Positions 25,113 through 34,196 of a DNA stretch of 64,000 nt are shown here, one piece after another; within the stretch, counting starts at the first letter, position 1, and each line of letters opens with the position of its first letter. The stretch is from JAIOSM01 sp964593725 (GTDB taxonomy: Bacteria > Desulfobacterota > Desulfobacteria > Desulfobacterales > Desulfobacteraceae). Made by a program: the position numbers and the translations under genes. The stretch covers positions 1-64,000 of the forward strand of contig CAZQJS010000010.1 of the NCBI GenBank assembly GCA_964593725.1. The letters are read 5' to 3'. The notes beneath the pieces are model-generated. The model searched no databases. It had not been told where the DNA came from and saw nothing but the letters and a program-made list of their open reading frames with translations.

Positions 25113-26051
25113 TTGATAGAGGTTACAAATATTACAAAATACTATAATGATTTCTGTGCTGTGGATAAAATCAGTTTTAAAGTAAAGCCAGGAGAGATAC
25201 TTGGCCTGCTGGGACCTAATGGTGCAGGTAAAACAACCACACTGCGGATGCTGACAGGTTATTTTGAACCAGACAGCGGGGAAATAAAGATAAAAGATTT
25301 TTACATGCCCGGGGACACACTGAAAATCAAACAACTCATTGGTTACCTGCCTGAATCAGCACCCCTTTATCATAATATGCTGGTATTTGATTATCTTTCC
25401 TATATTGCCGGAATAAAAGGGATTATAAAGGAAGATATCATGAACAGACTCAGGGAACTCAGCAAACTGTGCGGGTTATCAGAAATCATGCATAAGCCCA
25501 TTGCCGACCTTTCCAAGGGATTAAATCAACGTGTGGGACTTGCCCAGGCAATGATTTGTGATCCTGAAATCCTTATTCTGGATGAACCCACATCAGGCCT
25601 TGATCCCAATCAGATCATAGAAATCAGAAAGATCATCAAAAACATTGGTAAAGAAAAGACCATTATTCTATCCACACATATTTTGAGTGAAGCCGAGGCA
25701 ACCTGTGACAGAATTCTCATCATTGATAAAGGGAAAATTGTTGCAGATGATTCACCGGAAAACTTAAAGAAAAACACCCTGGGTGAATCTGTTATTACCC
25801 TTACACTGGAAAATGCAGATGCTGACAAAGTTTTAAATCTTCTCAAATCAATTGACAATAAGATCCAGGTCGAACCCGGAATTTGTAATGATGCATCTAA
25901 AATATCCTTTGTAATCAAGGCTCCTGGTATTGATAATCCAATGAAGAAAATCTATCTGAAAATCAGGGAGACTGACTGGATAATAGTTGAGTTCATTAAA
26001 AAGACCCAGTCCCTGGAAAATATTTTCCATAACCTTACAACAGATGATTAG
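25113..26051 (+). CDS. ABC transporter ATP-binding protein (GldA-like)
   Basis: 312 residues from TTG 25113, preceded by TAGGAGGCAGG. Walker A LLGPNGAGKTTT, signature LSKGLNQRVGLAQAM, Walker B ILILDEPTSGLDPNQ, and H-loop STHILSEAEATCD. The ~80-residue C-terminal extension is of the kind seen in NatA/GldA/NosF-type ATPases that pair with separate ABC-2 permeases. It heads a set with a GldF-like permease, a GldG-like protein and a DUF4340 protein. In Bacteroidetes this set is linked to gliding and secretion; in other phyla its substrate is unknown. Confidence 0.9.
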   Translation: MIEVTNITKYYNDFCAVDKISFKVKPGEILGLLGPNGAGKTTTLRMLTGYFEPDSGEIKIKDFYMPGDTLKIKQLIGYLPESAPLYHNMLVFDYLSYIAGIKGIIKEDIMNRLRELSKLCGLSEIMHKPIADLSKGLNQRVGLAQAMICDPEILILDEPTSGLDPNQIIEIRKIIKNIGKEKTIILSTHILSEAEATCDRILIIDKGKIVADDSPENLKKNTLGESVITLTLENADADKVLNLLKSIDNKIQVEPGICNDASKISFVIKAPGIDNPMKKIYLKIRETDWIIVEFIKKTQSLENIFHNLTTDD

Positions 26052-26106
26052 GTGATATCCATCAGGTGATGCCCAAATGATGATACCCGTAAGATGATAC
26101 CCAAAT
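26050..26106 (+). repeat. Four degenerate 14-15-base tandem repeats
   Basis: The spacer between the ATPase and permease genes consists of four related units: AGGTGATATCCATC, AGGTGATGCCCAAAT, GATGATACCCGTAA, GATGATACCCAAAT. The first begins inside the ATPase stop codon. The ribosome site of the permease gene follows after another ~10 bases. This looks like local slippage expansion. Confidence 0.7.
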
Positions 26107-26133
26107 GAAGTTTAACAGGAGGAGTAACAGCAA

Positions 26134-26838
26134 ATGACCCAGATAAAGCATATTGCAATAAAGGAGTTTAAGGATTATTTCACATCCCCCATTGCATATA
26201 TTGTAATCTCTATATTTTTAATTGCCACGGGCTGGTTTTTCTTTTCAACATTTTTCATCTACGGCCGGGCAAGTATGGGGGACTTTTTCATTATACTTCC
26301 AACAATTTTCTCTTTTATAATACCTGCTGTAACAATGAGACTTCTGGCAGAAGAGAGGAATATTGGATCCTATGAGATTCTTGTTACTTTGCCGGTTTCA
26401 TTCACTGATATTGCCGTGGGAAAATTCCTTGGCGCCACGCTTTTTATTACGGCAATGCTGATTCCAACCCTGCTCTACCCTGTTTCAATATCTCTTCTTG
26501 GAGACCTTGATCCAGGTCCTGTTGCCGGAGGCTATATCGGAACAATCCTGCTGGGTGCTGCCTATTGCGCCATTGGTCTTTTTGCTTCTGCCCTTACAAG
26601 GAATCAGATAGTTGCATTTATCCTGGGAGCTGCCATCTGCTTTCTGCTCACAATACTGAACAGACTGCTTTTTTTCATACCCGGAGCCTTTGCTTCAATA
26701 ATAGATTACATTGGTGCAAACTCTCATTTCATCAATATTTCAAAAGGAATAATCGACTCAAGAGATATTATATACTTTTTAAGTGTTATATTCCTCTCCA
26801 TCTTTGGAACCTATCTTGTTATGAAAGAAAAGAATTGA
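26134..26838 (+). CDS. ABC-2 type permease (GldF-like)
   Basis: 234 residues with AGGAGGAG before ATG 26134. Six predicted membrane segments: about 18-40 (SPIAYIVISIFLIATGWFFF), 55-80, 100-122, 137-160, 165-190 and 210-230. The opening IAIKEFKDYFTSPIAYIVI and the central RLLAEERNIGSYEILVTLPVSFTDI are hallmarks of GldF-type permeases. It partners with the ATPase directly upstream and the GldG-like protein downstream. Confidence 0.88.
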   Translation: MTQIKHIAIKEFKDYFTSPIAYIVISIFLIATGWFFFSTFFIYGRASMGDFFIILPTIFSFIIPAVTMRLLAEERNIGSYEILVTLPVSFTDIAVGKFLGATLFITAMLIPTLLYPVSISLLGDLDPGPVAGGYIGTILLGAAYCAIGLFASALTRNQIVAFILGAAICFLLTILNRLLFFIPGAFASIIDYIGANSHFINISKGIIDSRDIIYFLSVIFLSIFGTYLVMKEKN

Positions 26839-26848
26839 AGGAAAAAAA

Positions 26849-29029
26849 ATGAACCTATTTAAAACAAAAGAGAGATATTTTAAATTCCTGATATACATGT
26901 GTGTAGTTATTTTAATCAATATTGTGGGAATCACCCTGTTTTTCAGAATCGATCTGACAAAGGACAATAAGTATTCCCTTTCAAAGGCAAGCAGAGAAGT
27001 GGTGTCAACTCTGACAGACCCGTTAACAATAAAGGTTTTTTTCACAAAGAATCTGCCTGCTCCCCATAACAGTACCGAACGATACCTCCATGATCTCCTT
27101 GAAGAGTATAGTGCTGCAGGAAAAAACCTGTTTAACTACACCTTCTATAATGTAACATCTGAAAAAGCAGGCATTGAAAAGGCAAACAGGAACCAGCAGC
27201 TGGCTGATGATTATGGTATATCACCCATGGAAATCAGGACTGTTGAGAATGATGAGCTGAAATTTAAAAAAGCGTACATGGGACTTGTGATTATCCACGG
27301 AGACATGATTGAAACACTTCCTGCCATAACAACAATTAACGGCCTTGAATATAAACTCACAACAGCCATACAGAAACTTAATAATAAGGTGAGCAGGCTT
27401 GCAGGTCTTAAGGAAAAAATTAAAATCAAATTATATCTCTCATCCTCCCTTTACGCCATAGCGCCCTATATAGGCCTGGATGACCTTCCAGCTCTTGAAA
27501 ACAAAATAAAAACCACAATAGAAGAGATAAACGAAAAGCATCTTGGAAAAATTGATTTTAAGTACATTGACCCCACAAAGGATAAAAACATCAGCAAACT
27601 TTTTGAAAACTATGATCTCATGCACATGAGATGGCCAGATATTCCTAAAAAAAGGGTTAAAAAAGGAAAGGGCTCTGCCGGTATAGTAATTGAGTTCAAA
27701 AATAAAACAGAAAGTTTTCCAATCATATCAGCCATTGAAATCCCTATTATCGGCACCAAGTACCAGATAATTTCCCAGGAAGAACTTGACCGGAAAATAT
27801 CTGCAGTAGTTGAGACAATGATCGGTATTAATCAGGAGATTGGATACCTTACAGGGCACGGCTCACCTTCTTTATTCCCAAACAGGCTGGCAATGATGCA
27901 GGGCCGGGCTGAAAAGACATTAAACACCTTTAACAAGTTGATATCCAGAAACTACTCCATAAACAGTATTGATCTAAAGGTTAATGAGATCCCCGAAGGA
28001 TTGAAATCACTTATCATTGCAGGCCCGGTGGAAGAATTCTCAGACTATGAACTTTTTAAAATTGACCAGGCCCTTATGGGGGGTACTAATATTGCATTTT
28101 TCATTGACACAATTGAAGAAAAAATGCCCCTGAGACAGGGAGGCTTTGGCGGCGGGCCACAGTACAAAAAACTTAACACCGGCATTGAGAAACTCCTGCT
28201 GCATTATGGAGTCAAACTGAACCAGGCCTATCTCATGGATAAAAAATGCTTTAAACAGGCACTTTCAAAGGAGCAGGGCAATGGCGGAGAACAGAAAATA
28301 TATTTTATTCCCATAATTGATCAGGAGAACATAAACAATTCCCCTGAGTACATGAAAAATATAAAAGGACTTGCAGCCATGAGAATATCTCCCCTGGAAA
28401 TTATCAGGGAGAATATTGACAAGGAAAAAATAAAAGTAACCAGGCTCTTTTCATCCTCTGATGAGTCATGGCTCATGGAGGATAGAATAAATTTAAATCC
28501 CATTTTAATAATGCCGCCTGCCGCGGAAAAAGATCTGAAGTCCTATCCCCTTGCATACATGCTGGAAGGAAGGTTCACAAGTTTTTTTACCGGCAGGAAA
28601 ATACCTGAAAAACCAATGGAAAAAGCAGACATTAATGAGGAAGATATCAGCGAAGATACAGCACCAAAACTTGACGAGCTTGTGGTCAGTAAAAAAATTA
28701 TCGAGCTTGGTAAAAATGCAAAGATTTTCATTGTTCCCTCTTCAGCCCTTTTATCGGATCAACTCCTGGATGCAGAAGGCATATCAACCAACTCAACATT
28801 TATTCTCAACATAATTGATCATTTAAATGACCACGATGCCATTGCAGCCATGCGGAGCAAACACCAGGGCTTTAATCCGCTTCTGGAGACAACACCCCTG
28901 ATCAGAAATATAATAAAATCGCTGAACATTGTGTTTCTGCCATGTCTTGTCATTCTGTTGGGCTTTATAAATCTTTTCAGACGATCTTTGAACAAGAAAA
29001 GAATTAAAGCCATATTTGCAAAACAATAA
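26849..29029 (+). CDS. GldG-like ABC transport auxiliary protein
   Basis: 726 residues, 10 bases after the permease gene. A membrane segment near the N-terminus (about 13-35) is followed by a large periplasmic part starting with the GldG pattern RIDLTKDNKYSLSKASREVV and KVFFTKNLPAPHN. It contains GYLTGHGSPSLFPNR and LIIAGPVEEFSDYELFKIDQALMGG, typical of this family's ThuA-like domain. A second membrane segment lies at the C-terminus (about 690-710). Larger than the Bacteroidetes GldG (about 560). It probably forms the periplasmic arm of the ABC complex. Confidence 0.82.
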   Translation: MNLFKTKERYFKFLIYMCVVILINIVGITLFFRIDLTKDNKYSLSKASREVVSTLTDPLTIKVFFTKNLPAPHNSTERYLHDLLEEYSAAGKNLFNYTFYNVTSEKAGIEKANRNQQLADDYGISPMEIRTVENDELKFKKAYMGLVIIHGDMIETLPAITTINGLEYKLTTAIQKLNNKVSRLAGLKEKIKIKLYLSSSLYAIAPYIGLDDLPALENKIKTTIEEINEKHLGKIDFKYIDPTKDKNISKLFENYDLMHMRWPDIPKKRVKKGKGSAGIVIEFKNKTESFPIISAIEIPIIGTKYQIISQEELDRKISAVVETMIGINQEIGYLTGHGSPSLFPNRLAMMQGRAEKTLNTFNKLISRNYSINSIDLKVNEIPEGLKSLIIAGPVEEFSDYELFKIDQALMGGTNIAFFIDTIEEKMPLRQGGFGGGPQYKKLNTGIEKLLLHYGVKLNQAYLMDKKCFKQALSKEQGNGGEQKIYFIPIIDQENINNSPEYMKNIKGLAAMRISPLEIIRENIDKEKIKVTRLFSSSDESWLMEDRINLNPILIMPPAAEKDLKSYPLAYMLEGRFTSFFTGRKIPEKPMEKADINEEDISEDTAPKLDELVVSKKIIELGKNAKIFIVPSSALLSDQLLDAEGISTNSTFILNIIDHLNDHDAIAAMRSKHQGFNPLLETTPLIRNIIKSLNIVFLPCLVILLGFINLFRRSLNKKRIKAIFAKQ

Positions 29030-29051
29030 ATTTAAGGAGAGCTTAACTTAA

Positions 29052-30023
29052 ATGAAAAAAGAATACTTTTTACTCATAGTTGCTATCATTGCTCTTTTGG
29101 CATACCTTTTTTTTCACAATAATAACAAGGATAATTATTCACTGCCGCAACTCACAGGATTAGATGAAGCAGATATTACCTCCATTGAGATAATAAAAGA
29201 TGGTGATACAATAGACTGCTTTAAGGATAACGGAAAATGGGTTGTGACCAAAGAAAAATATCCAGGCAGCACATTTCAGATCAAGGAAATGCTCTCCTCC
29301 ATTAAAAACCTTACAATTACAACTCTTATTTCAGAAAATAAAAATCTTAACAGATATGATCTTGACAGGAAAAAGGCCATCAGAGTCATTGCAAAGGATA
29401 AAGATAAAATACTCAGATCATTTAATGTCGGCAAGACAGCTCCCACCCGCAGGCACACTTTTATAACCCTTGATGATGATGAAATTATTTACCATGCCCG
29501 GGGAAATTTAAGACAGACCTTTAATAAATCCATTAACAACTTAAGGGATAAACAGATACAGAAAATTGACCCCCGGAAGATCAAAAGCATAGAAATCAGG
29601 AAAAATGGATTAAAAAAAATAATCAATAGAAAAAATACCCGTAAAAATAAAAATGGAAAGGACAAACCTGACAATGGCAAAGAACAGATACTGTGGACAG
29701 ACAAGGATAATAACAGCATAAAACAGGGGCCTGTAAAAAACCTTATAAAAGCAATGTCTGACCTCTATTGTGACAGCTATCCTGAAAATCTGAATAAAAA
29801 AGAATTTGAAAGCAAAGCTTCCTTTCTCAAGGTTGTTTTAAAAACCGATAAAACCATTGAATTTACGCTTTTCCCTAAAAACAAAAAGGGCAAGTACCCC
29901 GGGATATCCTCATCAAATAAATATCTTTTTCTCCTGAATAATTATGTTGCCGATGATATTATCTCACAGGTAAATGAACTGCTTGATATAAAAAAAGAGA
30001 ACAAAAATGAGGGGAAATCTTAA
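29052..30023 (+). CDS. DUF4340 protein of the Gld-like ABC operon
   Basis: 323 residues with an N-terminal signal anchor (about 5-22: FLLIVAIIALLAYLFF). The periplasmic part begins with DITSIEIIKDGDTIDCFKDNGKWVV, the beta-hairpin pattern (x-I-x-G-D-x-I-x-L-x-K-x-x-G-x-W) of DUF4340, and repeats it in weaker form at IKSIEIRKNG. Such proteins regularly follow GldG-like genes. A lysine/asparagine-rich linker at about 190-215 breaks the domain. The role is unknown; probably a periplasmic partner of the GldG-like protein. Confidence 0.78.
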   Translation: MKKEYFLLIVAIIALLAYLFFHNNNKDNYSLPQLTGLDEADITSIEIIKDGDTIDCFKDNGKWVVTKEKYPGSTFQIKEMLSSIKNLTITTLISENKNLNRYDLDRKKAIRVIAKDKDKILRSFNVGKTAPTRRHTFITLDDDEIIYHARGNLRQTFNKSINNLRDKQIQKIDPRKIKSIEIRKNGLKKIINRKNTRKNKNGKDKPDNGKEQILWTDKDNNSIKQGPVKNLIKAMSDLYCDSYPENLNKKEFESKASFLKVVLKTDKTIEFTLFPKNKKGKYPGISSSNKYLFLLNNYVADDIISQVNELLDIKKENKNEGKS

Positions 30024-30729
30024 ACTATTATACCAGCCCTATAAATGGCTTTTTCTTTTTCCTTTTGTGGCACTCTGCACCCTGATCCTTGGTTCCATGT
30101 GCATCATTGCAAGTTTTCTTGTAAGTGTTGAAGCAACCAATATATTTGCTGTAATTTGGGCAAAAATTGCATGTTCACTTGTGCCCCTGAAAGTTAACTT
30201 TATTGGAAAAGAAAACTTTTCAGAAAAAAAATCCTATGTTATTGTTGCCAATCACCAGAGCATGGTGGACATCATTATTTTCCACGCTTACCTTGGCCTT
30301 AAAATAAAATGGATTATGAAAAAAGAACTTGAAGATGTGCCTTTTTTTGGATATGCCTGTAAAAAACTTGGGTGTATCTATGTTGACAGGTCCAATCATA
30401 CGTCTGCCATTGCTGCCATGCGCCAGGCAGAAAAAAACCTTGCAGAGACATCATCTGTTATTTTTTTCCCTGAAGGCACCAGGAGCAGGGATGGTAAACT
30501 GCTTGATTTTAAAAAAGGGGCCTTTCACTTTGCCCTGGCAACCGGCCTTCCCATCCTGCCCGTCACCATTAAGGGATCAGGGGATATCCTGCCTGCCCTC
30601 TCCTATGATGTAACCCCCGGACTTGCAACCCTTGTGGCCCACCCGGCCATTGAAATGAAAAATAGACAAATAGAAGATATAGACAAAATTCTTGCTTTAA
30701 CAAAAAAACTTATTGCAGACGCTTTATAA
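30007..30729 (+). CDS. plsC: 1-acyl-sn-glycerol-3-phosphate acyltransferase
   Basis: 240 residues, start ATG 30007 inside the end of the preceding gene (17-base overlap). Motif I NHQSMVD (the NHxxxxD catalytic pair), motif II IYVDRSNHTSA, motif III FPEGTRSRDGKLLDFKKG and motif IV ILPVTIKGSG are all present. A membrane segment lies near 20-45. It acylates lysophosphatidic acid to phosphatidic acid in phospholipid synthesis. The overlap with the Gld-like operon indicates joint transcription, which is unusual for plsC and hints at a lipid link for the ABC system. Confidence 0.93.
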   Translation: MRGNLKLLYQPYKWLFLFPFVALCTLILGSMCIIASFLVSVEATNIFAVIWAKIACSLVPLKVNFIGKENFSEKKSYVIVANHQSMVDIIIFHAYLGLKIKWIMKKELEDVPFFGYACKKLGCIYVDRSNHTSAIAAMRQAEKNLAETSSVIFFPEGTRSRDGKLLDFKKGAFHFALATGLPILPVTIKGSGDILPALSYDVTPGLATLVAHPAIEMKNRQIEDIDKILALTKKLIADAL

Positions 30730-30766
30730 TTTAATTACCCCCGGCAGTTCAGATTTAATACTTTCT

Positions 30767-31627
30767 TTATCCCCCTGCTTTATCAGCATGAAATATCCCG
30801 GGTGTTTTGTCATGTAATAATAACGGTTGATGATGTTTTATGGTCATTAATATATAAAGACCCAGGGTCACAATCATCATTGCATAGATTACAAAAAAGA
30901 AGGTGGTTAAGAAATTTTCAGTGACTGTAATTTTGACGGCAGGCTTGTTTTTTTTTATTATAAACTCCTGCAGGGTAATCTGGATAGTTTTATATTTTAA
31001 AGGCGAAAGCATTATTACCTTGTTTGTTTTCAGAAGTTTTAACACACCTTGCTTTTGCAAATCCTTAAAAAGTGAAATAACAGCATAATTATGTTTACGA
31101 TTAAAGTTTTTCCGTGTCATAAATTTACGCTGTTTATCTTTGTCTATATTTAATATTGAAAGATCATCATTAAACACGATCTTTGAAACATTAATCATAT
31201 ATTGGCCTTCAAACCATGTACTCTGACCAGGGAGAAGAGTAATATTGCTTTTTTTTGAACCCGTGATCAGGGTCAGGCCGTGGCATAGGAGAACAATGAT
31301 AAACAATATATGGAGGATGAAAAAAAGCCACTTTTTCAATGTTTTTGATTTTAATGCCATTTGAAGCTGTTTTGCCATGGTGCAGAAAAAAGCGTTTATG
31401 AATAAAAGAAATGCACCCAGACATAGCAGGCAGAACCACACCATGGGGATATAAGATTCAGACCATGCTGTATTATACCAGTCAAAAACATGGGCATTGT
31501 TCATGATATTAAACCCGGGTCTATGGGTACGGCTTAAGAAGACTCCGGTTCCCATGAGGCAGATCATGAAAACAAGGTTATAAAACGCAAATTTAACTGA
31601 GCTCAACTTCCGGATCATAATTGTCAC
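30767..31627 (-). CDS. ResB-like cytochrome c biogenesis protein
   Basis: 286 residues (GTG 31627; ATG 31618 is possible). Membrane segments near 13-30, 60-80, 95-118 and 240-262, with a soluble stretch of about 120 residues between the third and fourth. LSSVKFAFYNLVFMICLMGTGVFLS opens as in ResB/Ccs1, which carry haem across the membrane with CcsA in system II cytochrome c maturation. It is shorter than full ResB (450+). It follows the CcsA-like gene by 7 bases and is the last gene of the long minus-strand uptake block. A role in handling haem or another cofactor is inferred. Confidence 0.65.
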   Translation of the reverse strand: MTIMIRKLSSVKFAFYNLVFMICLMGTGVFLSRTHRPGFNIMNNAHVFDWYNTAWSESYIPMVWFCLLCLGAFLLFINAFFCTMAKQLQMALKSKTLKKWLFFILHILFIIVLLCHGLTLITGSKKSNITLLPGQSTWFEGQYMINVSKIVFNDDLSILNIDKDKQRKFMTRKNFNRKHNYAVISLFKDLQKQGVLKLLKTNKVIMLSPLKYKTIQITLQEFIIKKNKPAVKITVTENFLTTFFFVIYAMMIVTLGLYILMTIKHHQPLLLHDKTPGIFHADKAGG

Positions 31628-31634
31628 CCCATGA

Positions 31635-32363
31635 TTAATGAAAAGATATCATGGCCAGGGAAAAACAGCCTGGCAGAGAACCAAGTATCAACTTCACAAG
31701 TCTGTTTTTCTCCATGGCCTTTGGCATATGGCAGAGAAGCATGGCCAGGAGAAAAAGAATGGCTGCTTTGAAAAAACCGTGGCTCCATCTCCAGGAATCG
31801 CCAAACCAGTTAAGGCACCACACTGATCCTGCCCACTCGCTCACAAGATAGATAAAAATCCCTGCAAGGAGAAATACCTTTGAGTACCTTGACAACTTTT
31901 CATCCTTACTTGAATGTATGAAAAAATCTGTAATGTTTAAAACCATAAAATAGAGAAAAAAAGCACCTGATAATAGTCTCATGTTAAAAAAAAGCACAAC
32001 CCATATGGAATCGTACATATAATAATCATTGTTCAAGGCCATCTGGTTTCCGGACTGAAGCACAAGGACAAGCAGGATGACCATTGATCCTGCAATGGAA
32101 GTTTCAATGTGTGTTTTTTTCGGGAAAATCAACTCAAGAAGAGACAGGATAAACGTTATATAAAAACACGCCTCAAAGGCGCCGGACAGAGGCGGCCTTC
32201 CTGCCTTAAAGGCAATATATACAAGGCCGGCAAAGGAGATGAATATCCCTGTATGATTGAACATGGCTGCCATGGCCTCTTTTCTTAATAATATAAAAAC
32301 CAGCCTGGCTGTGGAAAAAAACAACAGAATCTTAAAACCAGCTTCCGGTAAAATTTCCTGCAT
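31635..32363 (-). CDS. CcsA/CcmC-like membrane protein
   Basis: 242 residues, about seven to eight membrane segments. The N-terminal pattern GRPPLSGAFEACFYITFILSL matches the PLxNxYES region of CcsA. A degenerate tryptophan-rich loop, EWAGSVWCLNWFGDSWRWSHGFF, stands where CcsA/CcmC carry the haem-binding WWD motif; the WDP triad is replaced by WSH. The final HMP sits where a conserved haem-ligand histidine lies. It starts 2 bases after the ATPase stop, so it is translationally coupled to the ABC importer. Paired with the ResB-like gene, it may handle the imported ligand. Confidence 0.68.
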   Translation of the reverse strand: MQEILPEAGFKILLFFSTARLVFILLRKEAMAAMFNHTGIFISFAGLVYIAFKAGRPPLSGAFEACFYITFILSLLELIFPKKTHIETSIAGSMVILLVLVLQSGNQMALNNDYYMYDSIWVVLFFNMRLLSGAFFLYFMVLNITDFFIHSSKDEKLSRYSKVFLLAGIFIYLVSEWAGSVWCLNWFGDSWRWSHGFFKAAILFLLAMLLCHMPKAMEKNRLVKLILGSLPGCFSLAMISFH

Positions 32364-32364
32364 A

Positions 32365-33156
32365 TCACTCCATCTCTATTATATGGTTTGGAAGAAATAT
32401 ATTTTTCTTCCGGTTTATTTTGACGGCACAGGTTTCAGTGCCATAAAGCCTTGAGATATTCTCCTCAGTCATCACTTTTTCCCTGGTTCCCTGAACAATT
32501 ATTTTCCTGTTTTTAATCATGATAATCTGATCGCAGAACAGGGCTGCCATACTTGGGTCATGCATGGATGCAACAACACATAAATTCTTTTGTTTAACAA
32601 GATTTCTTATGGCTGATAAAAGATGGTATTGATTGTTGAAATCAAGGTGGTTGGTGGGTTCATCCAGGAGCATTATCTTTGTTGTCTGGGCAATGGCCCT
32701 GGCAAGCAGGGTAATCTGACGTTCTCCGCCGGATATTCTGTTAAAATTCTTATCTTTGAAATTAATGGCATTCAACTGTCTTAACGCATCCATGGCAATT
32801 TTATAATCATTTTCATCCGGACTTGAACATACCTTTAAAAAAGGAGCCCTTGCCATTGCAATAACATCAATCACCTTATAGGGAAAAATATCCAGATGCT
32901 CCTGGGGTACAAGGCTGATCTTCCTTGCAATATCGCCGGGGGTAAGCAGGGACAATTCATCCTGATCAATAAAAATACTGCCGGATGCAGGTTCAAGGAT
33001 CCTGTTCAGGCAATGAAGCAAGGTTGTCTTGCCCGAGCCGTTCCTGCCAAGTACGCCGAGAAACACTCCGGCTTCTGCCTTGAAACATATATTCTCCAGA
33101 ATTACTTTTCTGCCATGGGCAAAATTCAGACTGCAGCACTCAATCATCAAAGCCAT
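32365..33156 (-). CDS. FecE/BtuD-type ABC importer ATPase (second set)
   Basis: 263 residues from ATG 33156 (GAGGAATAGG site), overlapping the permease by 10 bases. An open frame upstream in the same phase lies inside the permease gene and is not used. Walker A LGRNGSGKTTLL, signature SGGERQITLLARAIA, Walker B IMLLDEPTNHLDFNNQ, H-loop SMHDPS. The family powers import of iron-siderophores, haem or cobalamin. It works with the permease and binding protein directly upstream. Confidence 0.92.
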   Translation of the reverse strand: MALMIECCSLNFAHGRKVILENICFKAEAGVFLGVLGRNGSGKTTLLHCLNRILEPASGSIFIDQDELSLLTPGDIARKISLVPQEHLDIFPYKVIDVIAMARAPFLKVCSSPDENDYKIAMDALRQLNAINFKDKNFNRISGGERQITLLARAIAQTTKIMLLDEPTNHLDFNNQYHLLSAIRNLVKQKNLCVVASMHDPSMAALFCDQIIMIKNRKIIVQGTREKVMTEENISRLYGTETCAVKINRKKNIFLPNHIIEME

Positions 33157-34196
33157 CCTATTCCTCGGTTTCTGAACATTAAATATCCGAATATAGGAGC
33201 ACCTGTAAGCGCAGTTATGATTCCCACCGGGATCTCGGCAGGGGAGATGCTCCTTGCAAGGGAGTCTGCGGACAATAGAAAAAATCCGCCCATGAGGGCT
33301 GTAACAGGGATCATTTTCCCATGGTCCGGCCCCACAATGGTTCTGGCCATGTGAGGAATAATAAGCCCGATCCATGATATCTGACCGCAGGTTGCAACTG
33401 ATGCTGCCACCATGAACGAACTTGCTGTAATCAAAAGCACCCTGAAGGCAGAAGGATTCATGCCCAGGGACTTTGCCTGGATATCCCCCAGGGAGAGAAT
33501 ATTCAGCCTGAACCCGAGTGATATGAATAAAATAAGCCCTGCAAAGGTTAAAGGTGCCATTATAATTACATTGTTCCAGGCAACCCGGCTCAGGCTTCCC
33601 ATGACCCAGAACACAATACCTGGAAGTTGATCATAGGGATCAGAATAATACTTTAAAATCATGAGAAGAGCATTGAAAAATGAGAGTACAACCATGCCGG
33701 AGAGCACCAGAACTATTACAGGTTTTATGGAAATGGCCCTTGCAAGTCCCACACTCATACAAACAGCAGCTATTCCAAATCCAAAGGAGAGAAAATGCAC
33801 AATTGTAAAAGATTCAAAGGGGAGAAGAAGGCCCAGAGCCGCGCCAAATGTACATCCGGCCGATACTCCCAGTATATCCGGAGAGATCAGGGGATTCCTG
33901 AATAGTGCCTGATATACAGCGCCTGACACTGCAAGGCCTGATCCCACAAGGACTGCCATTACACAACGCGGAAGGCGTATCCATATGAATACAAGTTCCC
34001 CGGGCATGGGTTCCTGTGCCTGATTTCCACCTGAAAAACGGTTCAGCACCATGGTCAGAATATCAGAGAACCCGATGTCCACACGGCCGGATATTGCTGA
34101 AACAGCAAAGGCAGTAATCAGGGAAAGAGAAAAAAAGACAAGCAGGACTTTAAATAACAGATCCGGTTTAAACCTTTTAATATATTGTATTATCAA
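33147..34196 (-). CDS. FecCD/BtuC-type ABC importer permease (second set)
   Basis: 349 residues with ten predicted membrane segments. FecCD patterns are plentiful: WIRLPRCVMAVLVGSGLAVSGAVYQALFRNPLISPDILGVSAG, FWVMGSLSRVAWNN, SLGMNPSAFRVLLI, GQISWIGLIIPHMARTIVGPDHGKMIP and SPAEIPVGIITALTGAPIFGYLM. It overlaps the binding-protein gene by 20 bases and the ATPase gene by 10. A functional importer has two copies of this permease and two ATPases. Confidence 0.94.
   Translation of the reverse strand: MIIQYIKRFKPDLLFKVLLVFFSLSLITAFAVSAISGRVDIGFSDILTMVLNRFSGGNQAQEPMPGELVFIWIRLPRCVMAVLVGSGLAVSGAVYQALFRNPLISPDILGVSAGCTFGAALGLLLPFESFTIVHFLSFGFGIAAVCMSVGLARAISIKPVIVLVLSGMVVLSFFNALLMILKYYSDPYDQLPGIVFWVMGSLSRVAWNNVIIMAPLTFAGLILFISLGFRLNILSLGDIQAKSLGMNPSAFRVLLITASSFMVAASVATCGQISWIGLIIPHMARTIVGPDHGKMIPVTALMGGFFLLSADSLARSISPAEIPVGIITALTGAPIFGYLMFRNRGIGWL

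Noticed and set aside
33157..33375. N-terminal extension of the second-set ATPase
   Set aside because: This part lies in another frame inside the permease gene, has no ABC features, and a good ribosome site stands before ATG 33156.
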